From Ignelater luminosus (lineage: Eukaryota; Arthropoda; Insecta; Coleoptera; Elateridae): a stretch of 64,000 nt of DNA. A program made the translations under genes and the position numbers. The DNA is taken from NCBI GenBank assembly GCA_011009095.1, contig VTPC01003481.1:29156-93155 (forward strand), in the 5' to 3' direction. This document shows positions 12,009 through 23,182 of this stretch, one piece after another. Below the pieces are notes generated by a model that made no database searches, had not been told where the DNA came from, and worked only from the letters and a program-made list of their open reading frames with translations. Numbering within the stretch: position 1 is the stretch's first letter; each line of letters opens with the position of its first letter.

Positions 12009-13232
12009 ATGGACAAAATTGAGTATCGAGCTGTCACTAAATATTTATTTTTGAAAGGCAATACGCCTTTGCAAATAAAAGATGAGTTAGATTCTGTGTA
12101 TTGGGATTCTGCACCATCATTTACCACAGTGAAATTTTGGGCTGCTGAATTTAAACGTGGCCGTAAGAGCTTGGGAGACGATGAACGTTCGGGACGTCCA
12201 AAAACTGCAACTACCGACGAAAACATCGCCAAAGTTCACCAAATGGTGCTAGACGACCGCCGAATTAAAGTGAGAGAGATAGCAGAGGTTATGAACATGT
12301 CAAAAGAACGTGTTTGTCACATATTAAATCAACATTTAGGCAAGAAAAAGCTGTCCGCGCGTTGGTTGCCGCGTTTGCTCACGTTAGACCAAAAACGTGT
12401 TCGAATGAATATTTCCAACGCTCTTTTGGCGCAGTTTAGGCGATATAAATCCGAGTTTTGGCACCGATTAATTACTGTAGATGAAACTTGGATACACCAT
12501 TATAAGCCCGAAACAAAAACACAGTCCAAACAGTGGACTGTAAAGGGGGAACCGGCTCCAAAAAAAGCAAAAACTGTTTTTTCAGCTGCAAAAGTGATGG
12601 CGACTGTTTTTTGGGATAGTCATGGAGTTATTTTAATCGATTATCTTCAAAAAGGAAAAACCATTACAGGAGCATACTATGCATCATTTCTTGACAAGCT
12701 GAAGACAGAACTTGCAAAAAAACGGCCACATTTGCAAACAAAGAAAATCCTGTTTCACCAAGACATGATCCGTGAAGAAGGTTCAAAGAAGTTAAACGTA
12801 GTGGAGATGAGGATGTTGCGATGGACTATGGGGAAGACGAGGAGAGCAGGGTGAGGAACAAGTGGTTTAGAGAGCAGGCAGGAGTAGATTTGAAGTTTCC
12901 GAAAAAGTTCAAGAACGAAGACTACAATGGTGTGGGCACGTGATGAAAAGGGAAAAAGAGCGGTTGCCATGCCGAAAATTCACGAATTACGGTTTGAACT
13001 GCTTGACCATCCGCCTTACTCACCAGATCTAGCTCCAAGCGACTTCTTTTTGTTCCCTCATCTAAAAATTGCGCTCGGAGGACAAAGATTTTCGTCAAAT
13101 GAAGAGGCAATCACCTTCGTGAACAATTATTTTGCAGAGAAAAATGCCGAGTACTATTTGGACGGGTTACAGAGATGGGAGCATCGCTGGGAAAAGTGTG
13201 TAGAGTTACAAGGAGACTATGTTGAAAAATAA
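12009..13232 (+). pseudogene. mariner transposase, interrupted by a LINE-derived insert
   Basis: The enzyme would cut and paste the element through its ends in the nucleus. I chose the start at 12009 ('MDKIEYRAVTKYLFLKGN'), the usual mariner N-terminus; an in-frame ATG at 11991 adds six residues. The N-terminal half holds both HTH motifs (about residues 1-110, including 'GRPKTATTDENIAKVHQM') and the first catalytic Asp in 'ITVDETWIHHY' (about residue 155). The second Asp is kept in 'ILFHQD' at about 12762. There the frame enters foreign sequence and stops at 12852-12854. The mariner frame resumes near 12962 and runs through 'PPYSPDLAPSDFFLFPHLK', with the third catalytic Asp of the D,D34D triad, to 'ELQGDYVEK' at 13232. 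The block that normally follows FHQD (NAPAHTS) is lost. Without the insert the frame looks close to functional. Confidence 0.92.
12765..12961 (+). mobile_element. LINE ORF fragment inserted in the mariner transposase
   Basis: About 197 bp coding, in one frame, for 'VEMRMLRWTMGKTRR' and, after a shift, 'CGHVMKREKER'. This is the C-terminal region of an RTE-like LINE protein. It is the reverse complement of most of 14686-14885, with a clear majority of bases identical. It has no poly(A) tail or LINE 3' end and no target-site duplication, and about 20 bp of mariner are replaced. It therefore looks like copied filler DNA and not a retrotransposition event. Confidence 0.85.
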
Positions 13233-13297
13233 AAAAAAATTCAGAAAAAATGTCTTGTATCTTTGTTAGGTCGGAAACTTTTCAGACCACCCTCGTA

Positions 13298-14505
13298 TAT
13301 TATTGGAAGGCAGTCTTAGTTTTCATTTTTGTTTAATTATTGAAAAGCCATTTTTATTCAAATAAATCCTGTTCCTGTTACTCGATTATTGTTATCATTC
13401 TGATTTATCCCGTAGAAGTTTCTTTTGTTAATATTTGAAAACTCTTAAAACTTGACCATGACCAAAATCTTCAGCGTATTTACTGAAAATTATATTGAAC
13501 GAACTCTGTCATTTTTTGTTCGAGGATGCTGCTCAGCCACATTATTCCCGTCAAGTAGGCTGCAGTCAATTTTTGTTTCTTGTTGTGATTTGTTTAGTTT
13601 GAAACGTTGAAGATAATTCGTCAGTTTAATTTTTAATCTAGCAATTTATATTTTGTTTTAATCTTAGTGGAGAAATTTATAAAAAGCTAGAAAAACGCCG
13701 TTAAAATATGACATCACTCAGTATAACTCGTCTAACAAATCGTTCTCTACATTTTTGGAAACTGTATGAATAAAATCAGTAAAATTACTTGTGACATAAA
13801 AATTTAAAAATCTACTTCAGGATAGGAATTTAACTCTTATGGTTATAACAAACGATAATTTAAGATGAGAACTTTTTTACGTTTACTGCATTCATAAGCG
13901 ACTGTATTATTTCTTGGTTATTTGAATAATAAGGATAATAATATTTAACGACAATCTATGCAGAGCGTTAATGATTTTTTAAAGGCCTGGGGTCTTCCAG
14001 TTTAAACAACTATAAAATGCGGATTGTTTGGTCTAAGCGCCGATTCTTTAAGTATGAAATTTCAATCTACAAACAATTTCAATGACAATCAAGTCGTTAG
14101 CTCAATCGTCCCTAAGTGTTGTACAAAGTAAGTTCGCTCCATAGAAATTTTATTTTAACTCAATGGATTTTTAAAGTTTATAGGAAAGATCCTAGTCTGA
14201 AAATCTTTTCTGTAAATAGTTTACGGAATTTTGCGTATTACAAACTTGAAGAGACTTGAGAGTCAAAGTATTTTAAAAATTGTGTAGACTTAGATACTAA
14301 TTTTGGTTGTTTGTCTATTTTAGCTACTATCTCATGAAACTTTCTGGCTTTTTAACAAAAGCACAAACATATAGTAGCTAGCAAAACCTGAAACGTTAGA
14401 GTGTTAATCAGATATTCCATGACTTGAGCGCTTGTGCTCATGGTAAAAAACAATGTATTACTATCCCTGTGGTAATTTCAATCATAACCTTGGTAGCATT
14501 GTTTT
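13298..14505. other. AT-rich intergenic sequence, nothing recognised
   Basis: No coding motif or repeat structure seen between the mariner and the LINE 3' fragment. Confidence 0.5.
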
Positions 14506-14509
14506 ATAC

Positions 14510-15030
14510 ATCGGGATGTCCTTGTACTCTCTTTTCTTTTCAGCTTATCCCTATCGGTTAGTGGTCACTGTTCTTCACTGGCTTTCTCCAATCCGTCCGG
14601 TCTCTCGGATCTTTTCATTTCCTTCTGGGTCTTCCCCTTGATCGCTTGCCCTGTACCTGCAGGTCTATTATTTCCCTCAAGACATGCTCTTTTTCTCTTT
14701 TCATTACGTGTTTACACCACTGTAGTCTTCGTTCTTGAACTTTCTCGGAAGCTTCAAAACTACTCCTGCCTGCTCTCTAAACCACTTGTTCCTCACCCTG
14801 CTCTCCTCGTCTTCCCCATAGTCCATTTCAACATCCTCATCTCCGCTACGTCCAACTTTTTTGAACCTTCTTCACGGATCATGTCTAGCAACCTGATTGA
14901 GTCCTGTGATATAACTATTTATCTTTAGATGTCTCCGCTTTCTGTGAAGTATGACCCGAGGTAGCTGAAGTGCAATCTTTCTTCCTGTAATTTCACCTTT
15001 TCTGCTTTGCCTTTTCTATCAAACCATCAG
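14510..15030 (-). pseudogene. LINE 3' end fragment (RTE-like)
   Basis: The minus strand reads, in shifting frames, 'LHFSYLGSYFTESGDI' (the 'KYLGSxITExG' block after the RT palm), then a DVAEMRML-type block, 'RVRNKWFREQAGV', 'KEKEHVLREIIDLQVQGKRS' and 'RGRPRRKWK'. This is the standard order of the C-terminal part of an RTE-like LINE ORF, ending in the GRRxRGRPxxxW motif. The upstream RT palm is absent, consistent with a 5'-truncated insertion. Positions 14686-14885 are the inverted homologue of the insert in the mariner at 12765-12961. Confidence 0.75.
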
Positions 15031-16145
15031 GATGTTCTTGTATACATTTGGAAATTCAATTAGCGTGATTAGGCTTTAAATCTTAAGTAACAATGAATCT
15101 TTTTCTTATTTAACTACTTGCATGTAAAACATCTAATTCTAATTCACTACCTTTTTGCTTATGTAATGCCTTTAATTTGCCACCTGTAATATGACAACGT
15201 CCATTTTAAGCCGAAACAGTTCAAAGTTTTCAAACAACTAGACCGGAAGAAATTCAAAGGAGTGGAGGTGTCAGCATCGACTGAACTGGAACTTAGGCCT
15301 AGCTGGAAAATTCAATCCTTTCATATCCTATAGTTGTGAAATTGTGCTACCAATGTCACATTTTTACTAGATATAATATTTATTAGTACTGCTTTACCTT
15401 TGATGATAATCAAACGGAAAAACTCTAAGCTTCTTAGGAAAACAGAAACTGTCAATAAAACAATTTTTTCGACCAGCTTCAAAATCTTATTAAATCAGAA
15501 AAGCACAACCAATCAAAAGAACTTGACTAACTTAGACTTCTACGGAATCGAAAAGCCCGGTCAGAAATGCCCTCGCAAGACCAAAACATCAAGTATTCTA
15601 AAATCAAGTTCATCCGGGGTAGTATAAAGGTTTGCATATCTACCTCCTAACCTACAGTATGCGAGTTCGGTTCACAGCTTAGAAAGTAGTCTTTTTAAGT
15701 CTTCTTTCCGGATTGGGAAATAAAATTGTTCATTTCGTGTCAATGCTATGTTTGGAAATTTCAGACTTTCATTGAAGGTTGAAACACTTTTTAGCTGGAC
15801 AGAACAGTTACAGTCTCGGTCAGTTTAAACTAAAATTTCGAATCGGTCTGCGTAGCACCTCGATCTGTTGCGTTGTTGCAATAATTGTCTTAACATGCTC
15901 ATAGCTGTTTTAACTCAAATTATTTCTGGGGGTAAATAAATAAATAAACAGAGAACTGTCTGAACTCTACATTTTCATATTTTGGAAATTGACATATCAA
16001 TAAGGTGAAATCGAACCTAATCAGTAAATAAGTATTTTAAAAGCTTTCATTGCTGCTTTTCAGGTTATGTAAACACCATTAACAAAACCATCAGGTAGTA
16101 TTTAGTAGGACATTTGCAGTTGCTCCTGTTTAAGAACACGCAAAT
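15031..16145. other. intergenic sequence, nothing recognised
   Basis: A 75-codon open frame at 15400-15627 is rich in Lys, Ser and Thr with no family resemblance, and I do not call it a gene. Confidence 0.45.
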
Positions 16146-16149
16146 GCAA

Positions 16150-16565
16150 TAAATGATGGATTGACTTGCTGATACAAGACACGACAAATTGCATTTTGGA
16201 GCATATTCTTGTCATTTATGTTCGCCATAGCGTCCATTTTTTCGTTGTAAAAGTTGTCCCTTATTGTCAATATTTTTTTGATGTACTTACGTCTTTAAAA
16301 TACCGCAAAAGAAAAAATCCAAACATAAGTCGTCAGTCCAGTTTGGTATAAGATTCAAAATTATTTGCAATTAGGCAATCGATTATTCTGTTAGTCTGAT
16401 ATCTACAATTCCAGTCCATACATTGACACAAAATTGTATTTGATGGTTAGTTTGATAAAGAACATGGGATCATAGAATATGTCCAGTGAAGCCAGAATCT
16501 GCTTCTTGTCGAGATAACTATCTGCCGAAACTTACTCCTTGTTGATGGTTTTCTGAAAACAATCC
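16150..16565 (-). pseudogene. Tc1/mariner-superfamily transposase relic
   Basis: The minus strand contains 'FCVNVWTGIVDIRLTE' (family form: VNVWxGIxGxxLIGP). A deletion follows, then 'PNWTDDLCLDFFFCGILKT' (family form: SPDLxxLDFFLWGxLK), and in another frame 'NMLQNAICRVLYQQVN' (family C-terminus). The second catalytic block (FQQDGAPPH) is missing. It is strongly decayed, and the call rests on the order of three motifs. Confidence 0.5.
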
Positions 16566-18085
16566 TTGAACTCTTTGGTAGCGATAAGTTCGTTTTCGAT
16601 TGCATTCTTGATGTAAACTTCCGTCAGCTGATAGAATGGAAGCAAGACTTTCAGGTTCTCGTAACAGTTGATCTAGTTGTAGAATTACGTTAGCACTTGG
16701 TTATTGCCTGTGTGAACAACATTCTGCAACTGTATTCTAGTTACCATGAGATACCCCTAGATTATACGCTACGTATATCATCATATTCAAGAAAATTGCA
16801 CTTCATAATCCCAATTTACCAAACATCACAATATTAGCAAACAAAAACCCAAAACTTTTAAACATGAACTTGACCGAGCTAGACTAAATAAACAAATAGA
16901 ATTAGAAATGCTAAACCAGTGTTACGAAAAGCAAAATTATAAATTATTTATTCATTCTTTAAACTATACCTAAATTATTTAATATCTTCACAAGATAAGT
17001 TAACAACAAACTAGTAACTGTGATACGAGAGAGAACCATTTAGAATAACTTTCGAATACGTATTTGAAAAAGGAGTTCGTAACAAACTTTCCCATTTCCA
17101 TATTCAAAACAGTTATAGTTTTTGTTATTGTATTGAAATAACAAAGTATTTCTACAAAACTGAAACTTGCCAACAATTTTTATGATTTTCATAATGTAGA
17201 GTCAAACATAAATTATTTATAACATTCAGACATTAAAATCCAAATTGATTTAGAATTGTATAAGAAAATAAAGTTCTACACAAAAAAATTGCAAAAACTG
17301 ATTTTATCACCAGTAATACTATACAATTATGATGTTATCGTTTAACTTTTATTTCACACGAAAGTGGTACTGCTTGAGTGATTTCTTTTTATATCGGGTG
17401 TAAATTATTATAGTGTTGAATTACTGTTCACATTTCAAAGGTATAAAAAGGAATAAAAGAAAATAATAAATGATACTTTAATTGTTTTGTTTTTTTCAAC
17501 TCTACTAGTACATTTGATAAATTTTCATGTTTTTAAACTTTAGAGACAGTCGAAAAAAAATATTGTTGTGTATAAAAAGGAATTTAAAGTTTTTTTGTTG
17601 TGTTATACCAGCAATACAACTTTTTTTAGGGTGGATAAACTCAATAAAGCAAACGAAAATTTGGGAGCCTTTTAGCTTGTTCTAGTTAGAACCTAAAATT
17701 TATATTTCACCATTTCAACGCTCATTTATAACTCCGATATGTTTTGAAGATAAAATTACGATAAAAAAAGAAAAAAGATGTTGGTTTTTAAACGTCAGAG
17801 AAATTACCGTATGAAGGATTATATAAATTAAATTTTTTTTAAATGTGGGATAGTCTTTTATTTATTTATTTATTTATTTATAGTAGACTTTGATTTATAC
17901 TTTTCAACCAACCTAGTCTGTTATGCCATTAAAGATGAAACTGCCCTGTTCTATTGAATATAAGTTCTATAAGAATATAATTACTTTCTGTTAGATACAT
18001 ATAAATTTACTTTTATTTTATTGGACAAATTGGTAAAGTCATCTCTAATTATCAGATGGAATAAGAGTTACTTACCACATCTGTT
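16566..18085. other. AT-rich intergenic sequence with a TTTA microsatellite
   Basis: No gene recognised. A perfect (TTTA)n tract of about six units lies at 17857-17880. Confidence 0.5.
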
Positions 18086-18091
18086 TTAACT

Positions 18092-18168
18092 TGGAAAGCT
18101 TCTTTGGGATTCGAATTCGATATCTCTTGGTTTATAGTCTTTATTCTAAACAACTGAGCTAGAAGCCG
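18092..18168 (-). other. tRNA-like sequence (degenerate tRNA or tRNA-derived SINE head)
   Basis: On the minus strand 'TAGCTCAGTTGTTTAGA' matches the internal A box of tRNA genes and 'ATTCGAATCCC' matches the B box, at tRNA-like spacing. The outer ends 'GCTTC' and 'GAAGC' can pair as an acceptor stem. The D, anticodon and T stems do not pair well, so it is not a working tRNA. A SINE head or a tRNA pseudogene both fit. Confidence 0.35.
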
Positions 18169-18257
18169 TAACAGCAAACTAACAACAAATATCAAGAATA
18201 AAATAATAATAATTTATTTTGTCTGCTGATGAGGTAGTTAGAAACAAAATTAAGTGT

Positions 18258-19446
18258 TTATGTATAGTATGGTGTAAAACAGTCTTTACATAATAGAACT
18301 TGACACATTTGATATACAATATTTGTTCTAGTTTCGTTTCTGTTGCCAAAACAGTTACGACAACGTCTTCCAGCTTTCTGAACTATCGGTAAATAATCGC
18401 CCAGATTTATCATAGTTCTTCCACTTAACCTTCGCCGTGTTTTGACTGCAGCAGCCTGCCGCCCTGACGGTACTAAATCTTCCCCTGATGTCACTAGGAA
18501 TTCAACAAACGAGGTCTTTTTTCTGTAAACATCATTGAATATGATCCAGCCGTTTACGGCAGTCACCATAACCAACATGTAAAAGATTTTCTTCCACCAC
18601 TTTAGCGATTTCCGATCCAAATCATTTAAACCGGCCATTTGGTCGCCTAAATCAACCCCACCCATGCAATGACTATAGAACTCAATTGCTTCTGGGCAAC
18701 TTATGTCTATTTTCGTGCCAATTTTGCTTATTCTTTGCACTGTTGCCAGTGCATCGGTGTGGCAATTACTTGGAAACATAACTTCTTCATTCATTACACA
18801 CGAATTTAGATCCTCCTCTATTCAATTTTTCGTTTATCACTGGCATATTGTTTCGTCCCTTTATTACCGTCCCAACCGCTCGAAATGGTATTTCATTCAA
18901 TAATTTGACACTAGTAAAGAATCTATCAAACGCTAATACAACATTCCTTTCTTGGAGTATACTTATAAGCTTATTTACCACTCTTTCTCCCAATGTTCCT
19001 TCCATGACTTCTACTTCTTTTCCACTGTATATCTTTATATCGTAAGTGCGTCAGATGGTACCCATGTTTTTATTCCACGCTTTACCGGTTTCATCGGCAA
19101 ATATTCCTTCAGACCTGATCAATCTTTGAATTTAGTCGTGCTTTAATCTATGCTTTGTCTTGTACTAGCTGAACGATATTTCTGAAATGTATATTTCAAG
19201 TGCGCTACTAACTCATCAACATAATACGTTTTGGAAGCACCAGCACAGTTTTGTTAAAATAAGTGTACATCGATTTCGTGACATAACTTGCTTTACAAAA
19301 TTGTTTCCCATTAATGGTCTTGTTGACCAATAATCACTCAAATTTGGAAGTCGATTATAACACACAACAAATGTAACTCCAATTATCATCATTATCTCTC
19401 CAACATCGGTAGAATCTATATTTTTCTGTTTCTTTTCTTTACGCAA
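18258..19446 (-). pseudogene. piggyBac-type transposase pseudogene
   Basis: Reading down from 19446, 'IGVTFVVCYNRLPNLSDYWS' matches the start of the piggyBac DDE domain (GxxLxMGxxxLPxxxDYW). Then 'GLKEYLPMKPVKRGIKTWV' near 19080 and 'NVVLAFDRFFTSVKLLNE' near 18920 follow (family: DNFYTSxxL, here with the Asp kept). 'MGGVDLGDQMAG' and 'DRKSLKWWKKIFYMLVM' come next (family: GGVDxxDQ ... KWWxxxFxxLLD). The last is the Cys-rich C-terminal finger with 'RCRNC', 'MCQVLLCKDCF' and 'YYT'. The C-terminal 178 codons (18258-18794) are one open frame. Upstream there are stops and two frameshifts, and the N-terminus beyond 19446 is missing, cut near the adjacent MITE at 19481. The lesions rule out an active enzyme. 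Confidence 0.88.
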
Positions 19447-19480
19447 GATATCTAGTCTTCTATTTGTGCATTTTACTATA

Positions 19481-20120
19481 CAGGGTGATCATTTTAAAAC
19501 TTCCCACCTTGAATAACTCTTTAATTAGTAAAATTATCAAAAATCGCTGAGATGCGTCGGTTTTGTTTTGGAGGGGAACATTTAATAACCTATTCTAATC
19601 AGTTGGGAAACTTCCGCTGTCCCCCCAACCACCCCCACCCTAAAATTCGAAATGGGACTACCCCATCCGCAATATATCATTTTAAAGGGTATAAGACTCT
19701 CAATCTTTCACATTAAAGAAAATAAAAATCAGTCCAGCCGTTCGTGAATTAGAGCCAAAAATGTATTTAATTCAATAAATACGTTTCTGACTTGTCGTCC
19801 TGATTTGTTACGTGCCAAAATAAACTGTAAGACACAGGCTTATAATCAGCGACGAAAAGGCGTGAAGAACTTAGTTCGCTGATACCCAGACCAGCAAACA
19901 GTCAAAGACGGCTAGGTTCGAAATGCTTACTTATCACTAAACTAACTCAAAGTCGGTACTAATTGAAGGCGCCACTATGGATTTAGCCAGATAAAAAAAT
20001 TCAAAAGGACCATAGTCCCTTTTAAATCGGCAAGAGCTTTACAAATACTTAAGCTTTCTGAAACAAAACTTACTCAAGGCGTTAAACCGCCTTATACAGG
20101 AGTATTTTCAATTCACCCCG
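19481..20120. mobile_element. MITE with TA duplication (Tc1/mariner-like ends)
   Basis: The left end 'cagggtgatcattttaaaac' and the inverted right end 'cggggtgaattgaaaatact' are imperfect inverted repeats, flanked by TA at 19479-19480 and 20121-20122. The 640-bp interior has no transposase. CAGGGTG-type ends with a TA duplication are common among insect mariner-like MITEs. It lies about 35 bp beyond the surviving N-terminal edge of the piggyBac pseudogene. Confidence 0.6.
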
Positions 20121-20122
20121 TA

Positions 20123-22079
20123 TATATGTTTTTTTGACTAAATTTGGAATATTTAAATCAAACCATCAAGTCTTTTGTTTTGGATCATTCAATATATCAT
20201 GGTTTTTCGAATCGCCCGGTACATTTTTTGCTAGTTAAAATACTTTAGTATAACTAAATCAGATTAATAAAGTGCTTGGGGGCTTCAATATTTCCATTTA
20301 AACCAGTGCATACAAGTACAATAAAAGGGCTGTCTTTTTAAACGACAAATCTATTATGAAATTAAGAAAAAAAAATAAAATAAACGTTACATACAAAACA
20401 AAACAACAGAAACAAAGCAAGTAAACAGGTGATTACAGAAAATATATAAAACTTGATAAAATAAACGTCAATGGTCGTATTAAATTTTACTGTGCAGACT
20501 TCTGGCCGGTGACACTCGAGGGGAATTCCCTAAACGCCAACCAAGTACGTAAACCCCGTCGACGTTTTATTAATAGCTTACGACTGCACTTAATACATTT
20601 AAAATATCTGATTTCATTTAACAAAACTTGACAGTAGATTGGTTCATACGTACAAATTAAAAAACAGACAGAATAGTTATGATTAAAATAAAACTGGTCC
20701 GCATTACAAATTCACACTTGACGTTATTGAATTATAAATTAATTGCTTGTTAAAACAAATAATAAATTAGAACGAACACATCACAGTGATTATACTAAAA
20801 AAAAAGAGTCGTCATATCTTTACATTCTTACCAAGGAAAAATGTAATTGTTTTTCCACTGGACAAGCTTTAAATGCAGTTTGTTTACTTAGACCAAACAA
20901 ACGTAAACACTGCTATATTAATTGGTGTTTACTAACTTTTAAATAAATAATCCAAACTTTGGTTCACATAGGCAACTACATATTCAGTTACTTAAAACAC
21001 CAAGAACTGGCTGTGTCCACGCAGCAATGAGGGGTTAAAATGATAACAAATTCTACTATAAATTTCGGCTTCAAGGCGAAGGAAACTTCCGGCTTCCAAA
21101 CAATGTGCTTAAAAAGGTGTATTTTTTTCGGGATCCAGCACTACGCTGATATGCTTAAAACATACTTCATGAAAACGATAGCTTAATAGGCCAGCAACAC
21201 TGAATTTCTGGAGAAAATGCTTAACCAAAAGTGACCCCACCAGAATTCTACAACCTTCTTACACAACCCCCAAGATCTGACTGCTCTGCACTGACATCAG
21301 GACATGCCCTGGTCTGCACGCTGCGCACGCAAATATGACTTAACCATTAACTAAATAATGCAGATTTTTATGCCGCGAAAGCAACTTCTCTCCACAACCC
21401 TATTCCTTAATAGAGTTCACCACGCATCCAACTTGATATAATTATCTTAGGAACGAATTTCTGGCGTTATAAATATAAAGATCTTAACAGACTGTTTTCA
21501 GTTTTTCTTTATTTGGTCATAACTATATTCTAACTTCTTTCTCAGGGCTGCTGCTTTTGACGATGAAAATGTTGAGTTTTGCTGGCGCGTTACTATTGAC
21601 TCAGCTTCTTGCGCAAAACGAGACATTATCTAAAATGCATCAAATGCTGTCCACACATCTCTGATAATTGCGTTTGTACCTGTGACGGTGAAAGACCCAA
21701 CAAAAGATAAGGATTGTTTTGGTTGAATAGTACTCTGCGCCAACCCGCGCCTAAAGTGTCCCAACTAGTCCAAACTTAATCCTCATGATTAACAAAAATT
21801 CCATTTTCTCTGAGAGTATGCGGTGGAATTCAATTAAAATCGGTGTTTAACCTCATCAGGTTTTGCAATAAATGCGTAGATAATAAAACTGTTGAAATCA
21901 CCAGAGAAAAACCAAAATTCGGGTTTTTCGCGTTTTTCGGTCCACAGGCATTACTTAAACTTGTTTTCATATGAATCTGTTGAAACTTACCTTAGGATCA
22001 CTGATTCTATCATCCAAGATCAAAAAATACTAGACTAGAATTGTACCCATATCGGACGTAGTGCAGACGTTTCCTATAG
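20123..22079. other. intergenic sequence, no gene recognised
   Basis: AT-rich with a few GC-richer patches (about 20490-20570, 21000-21330). Open frames are short and unlike any family I know. Confidence 0.45.
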
Positions 22080-23182
22080 CACGAGGGTCGTTTGAAAAGT
22101 CCGTGCAAAAATAAAAACTACTTAATTGTTTGGGGTAAACCTTTTTTATTTTTCAACATAGTGTGATGATATTAAAAATGTAAATGTGATGATATTAAAA
22201 ATGTAGTGATATTTGAAAATGATTAAAAAAAGAGAGTATAAAAAAAATTTTTGTTTTTGTTTGATAAATGTAATGACAGAAAAATAAAAATAAATTAATA
22301 TTGTCAAGAAAATAGCGTTTTAATAAAAAAATTAAAAACCACACGAAGAAAAAATAAGGACCCTGAGAAAAAGAGCTCTCCATATCATAACAATAGTCTT
22401 CTTTTAGGCTTATACACTTCGTCCAACGCTGCTCTAGTTTGTTGATCCCTTCTGAATAATATGATTTGTCCAAGTCTGAAAAATAGCCATTTGTTTCTGC
22501 AATCACCTCCTCGTTTGAATAAAATCTTTTTCCCTCCAGATATTTCTTCAAATTGGGGAACAAATAGTAGTCCGAGGGAGCCAAATCTGGAGAATAGGGG
22601 AGATGTGAAACGAGTTGGAACCTTATTTCCATTAATTTTGCGACCACAACTGCTGAGGCGTGAGCTGGTGCGTTGTCGTGATGGAAAAGGACTTTTTTGT
22701 GGGCCAATCGTGGGCGTTTTTCTTGCAGCTCGAGATGCCTCCAGCACTAGCAATCTCACGCACCTTCACTCTTCTGTCATCCATCACCATATCATGGATT
22801 TTATCAATGATTTCTGGAGTAGTAACCTCAACAGGGCGTCCAGAACGTTCAGCGTCACTTGTGCCCATATGGCCACTCCGAAAATTTTGAAACCACTTAT
22901 AAACTGTTCTAATCGAAGGTGCAGAGTCACCATAATGTTTATCAAGCTTCTCTTTAGTCTCCTGAGGCGTTTTGCCTTTCATAAAGTAATGTTTAATCAA
23001 CACACGAAATTCTTTTTTGTCAATTTTTTGAAAATCAAACACAAATAAATAGACCGATCTGGCTGAAACTTGGTGTGTGTTCTTCCAAGAGATGCTACTA
23101 ACTAAACATAACCTCGATATGCGCCAGTAGTGCCATCTCTCTGACTTTACACGTAATTACTTTCATTGCATTTCCTCGGCAT
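22080..23182 (-). mobile_element. internally deleted mariner transposon
   Basis: The left boundary at 22080 is 'cacgagggtcgtttgaaaag', a mellifera-type mariner end. The opposite end is unclear; 23143-23182 may be a degenerate inverted copy. The interior holds only the N- and C-terminal parts of a transposase (see the pseudogene entry). The length is slightly below a full mariner, and AT-rich sequence sits between the stop codon and the left end. Confidence 0.75.
22330..23042 (-). pseudogene. mariner transposase, internal deletion
   Basis: The start at 23042 gives 'MFDFQKIDKKEFRVLIKHYF', a typical N-terminus, followed by both HTH motifs up to 'VKVREIASAGGISS' near 22735. Sequence then jumps, with a frameshift, to the 'RLAHKKVLFHHDNAPAHASA' block (second catalytic Asp, about 22700). 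It continues through 'YSPDLAPSDYYLFPNLKKYL' (third Asp) to 'RWTKCISLKEDY' near 22390. The roughly 165 residues between, including the first catalytic Asp in the VDETW block, are gone. The normal stop is altered and the frame runs on into AT-rich DNA to 22195. The protein would be inactive. The kept halves read cleanly, so the copy is not very old. Confidence 0.9.

Larger units (their letters stand above)
11831..13295 (+). mobile_element. mariner transposon with terminal inverted repeats and TA duplication
   Basis: The left end 'cgagggtggtctcaaaagtg' and the reverse complement of the right end 'cgagggtggtctgaaaagtt' match with few differences. They are flanked by TA at 11829-11830 and 13296-13297, the mariner target-site duplication. 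The element is about 1.46 kb. Removing the roughly 0.2-kb foreign insert gives about 1.27 kb, the usual mariner length. Outside the insert the transposase frame is nearly intact, so this is a fairly recent copy. Confidence 0.93.

Noticed and set aside
22461..23048. 195-codon plus-strand open frame
   Set aside because: It is antisense to the mariner transposase; the minus-strand reading carries all family motifs.
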